From NCBI GenBank assembly GCA_023427825.1, contig JAEZAI010000626.1, forward strand, positions 1 through 5,943: a stretch of 5,943 nt of DNA, written 5' to 3'. The position numbers were made by a program, and so were the translations under genes. Positions 5,589 to 5,943 of the stretch are shown here, in pieces (within the stretch, counting starts at the first letter, position 1; each line of letters begins with the position of its first letter). Under the pieces are notes generated by a model. That model had not been told where the DNA came from. It worked only from the letters and a program-made list of their open reading frames with translations, and searched no databases. The DNA comes from Actinomycetes bacterium. Its GTDB lineage: Bacteria; Actinomycetota; Acidimicrobiia; Acidimicrobiales; Microtrichaceae.

Positions 5589-5603
5589 TGGGAATCATCC
5601 TCA
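5589..5603 (+). promoter_or_regulatory. Candidate Zur (zinc uptake regulator) box
   Basis: TGGGAATCATCCTCA matches the actinobacterial Zur consensus TGAAAATCATTTTCA, as I recall it, at 11 of 15 positions. All four differences are transitions placed symmetrically (GG for AA, CC for TT). The box lies 10 to 24 bases upstream of the TAGGCT -10 element, covering the -35 region, where a zinc-loaded repressor would block RNA polymerase. The gene downstream encodes a zinc/manganese-type binding protein, which is the expected target. The match is by eye. Confidence 0.55.
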
Positions 5604-5612
5604 GAACGGGGA

Positions 5613-5618
5613 TAGGCT
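5613..5618 (+). promoter_or_regulatory. Candidate -10 element of the metal-binding lipoprotein gene (leaderless)
   Basis: TAGGCT fits the TANNNT consensus and lies 7 bases before GTG 5626, the same geometry as TAGATT and ATG 1665 on the minus strand. No Shine-Dalgarno sequence is present. Transcription would start at or next to the start codon, giving a leaderless mRNA and supporting GTG 5626 as the start. Confidence 0.5.
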
Positions 5619-5625
5619 CGTCGGC

Positions 5626-5943
5626 GTGAACCGCGGACCCCTCCGACTGCTCGTGCCGGTCATCGTGTGCGCCGCCACACTGGTCGCGTGCGGCGGTGAC
5701 GACCCCATGCCGATGGACGAGGCGGCCCGGGGCGACTGCCCCGTCGGGCCGGTCCACGTCGTCGTGTCGGTGGACCAGTGGGGCGACGTGGTCCGCCAGC
5801 TCGCCGGGGACTGCGCCGAGGTGACGACGATCGTGGACGGCGCCGCCGGCGACCCGCACGAGTTCGAGCCGTCCCCGGCCGACCTCGCGGCGTTCGACGC
5901 CGCCGCCGGCGGGGGGGGGAACGGCCGCGGCTACGCCACCTGG
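5626..5943 (+). CDS. Zinc/manganese ABC-transporter substrate-binding lipoprotein (ZnuA-like), 3' end missing
   Basis: The first 106 codons of a cluster A-I (SBP_bac_9) solute-binding protein that captures zinc or manganese outside the cell and delivers it to an ABC permease. A short basic start (MNRGPLRLL) and a hydrophobic core lead to the lipobox LVAC (Cys22), so the protein is lipid-anchored. The mature part opens with the family's first strand and helix, VHVVVSVDQWGDVVRQLAG (43-61). GDPHEFEPSPADLAAFD (75-91) follows, where His78 is the first metal ligand of the family. The next strand should read roughly DxVVVNGxGYDxW but here reads AGGGGNGRGYATW, with a nine-G run at 5911-5919. This looks like damage or sequence error close to the window's end, although the frame stays open. 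The permease and ATPase genes would be expected downstream. The candidate Zur box upstream favours zinc over manganese. Confidence 0.85.
   Translation, partial: MNRGPLRLLVPVIVCAATLVACGGDDPMPMDEAARGDCPVGPVHVVVSVDQWGDVVRQLAGDCAEVTTIVDGAAGDPHEFEPSPADLAAFDAAAGGGGNGRGYATW

Noticed and set aside
1..5943. A search for tRNA, rRNA, riboswitch, insertion sequence, toxin-antitoxin and defence genes.
   Set aside because: I saw no cloverleaf with a TTCRA loop, no rRNA motifs, no transposase or terminal inverted repeats, and no nuclease, helicase or methylase motifs. The intergenic gaps are at most about 175 bp.

Overview
The window is very GC-rich, with third codon positions that are almost all G or C, GTG starts and start codons without Shine-Dalgarno sequences. 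It carries an F420-type flavin/iron-sulfur protein, a FadE-type acyl-CoA dehydrogenase and an LCP cell-wall ligase with a LytR_C tail. Together these point to an actinomycete-phylum bacterium. The class Acidimicrobiia is my best guess, by overall resemblance only; no marker gene is present to prove it.

Layout from left to right: (1) the 3' part of a small cysteine-containing lipoprotein gene on the plus strand, ending at 329; (2) a non-coding gap of about 110 bp between convergent genes, with small hairpins and a triple 8-bp repeat; (3) on the minus strand, an FrhB-like coenzyme F420 hydrogenase/dehydrogenase beta-subunit protein (439-1665), with an RibD/DHFR-like reductase gene (1776-2450) upstream of it; (4) a divergent promoter region (2451-2625) with two inverted repeats, one a perfect TTGACC/GGTCAA palindrome next to the following gene; (5) a complete acyl-CoA dehydrogenase (2626-3870, plus strand); (6) a complete LCP protein (about 4018-5553, plus strand), probably a wall teichoic acid or arabinogalactan ligase; (7) the first 106 codons of a zinc/manganese ABC-transporter substrate-binding lipoprotein, preceded by a candidate Zur box that overlaps a leaderless promoter.

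The genes do not form one pathway. The window looks like ordinary chromosomal neighbourhood made of short transcription units: redox enzymes in the left half, fatty-acid or steroid side-chain oxidation in the middle, and cell envelope and metal uptake on the right. I see no CRISPR array, RNA gene, insertion sequence, phage or defence genes, and no convincing undescribed system. The points most worth following are the Zur-like operator at 5589-5603, the palindrome upstream of the acyl-CoA dehydrogenase, that enzyme's displaced catalytic glutamate, the stand-alone FrhB-like protein, and a cluster of apparent A/T-to-C/G changes in the last 40 bases that look like sequence error.
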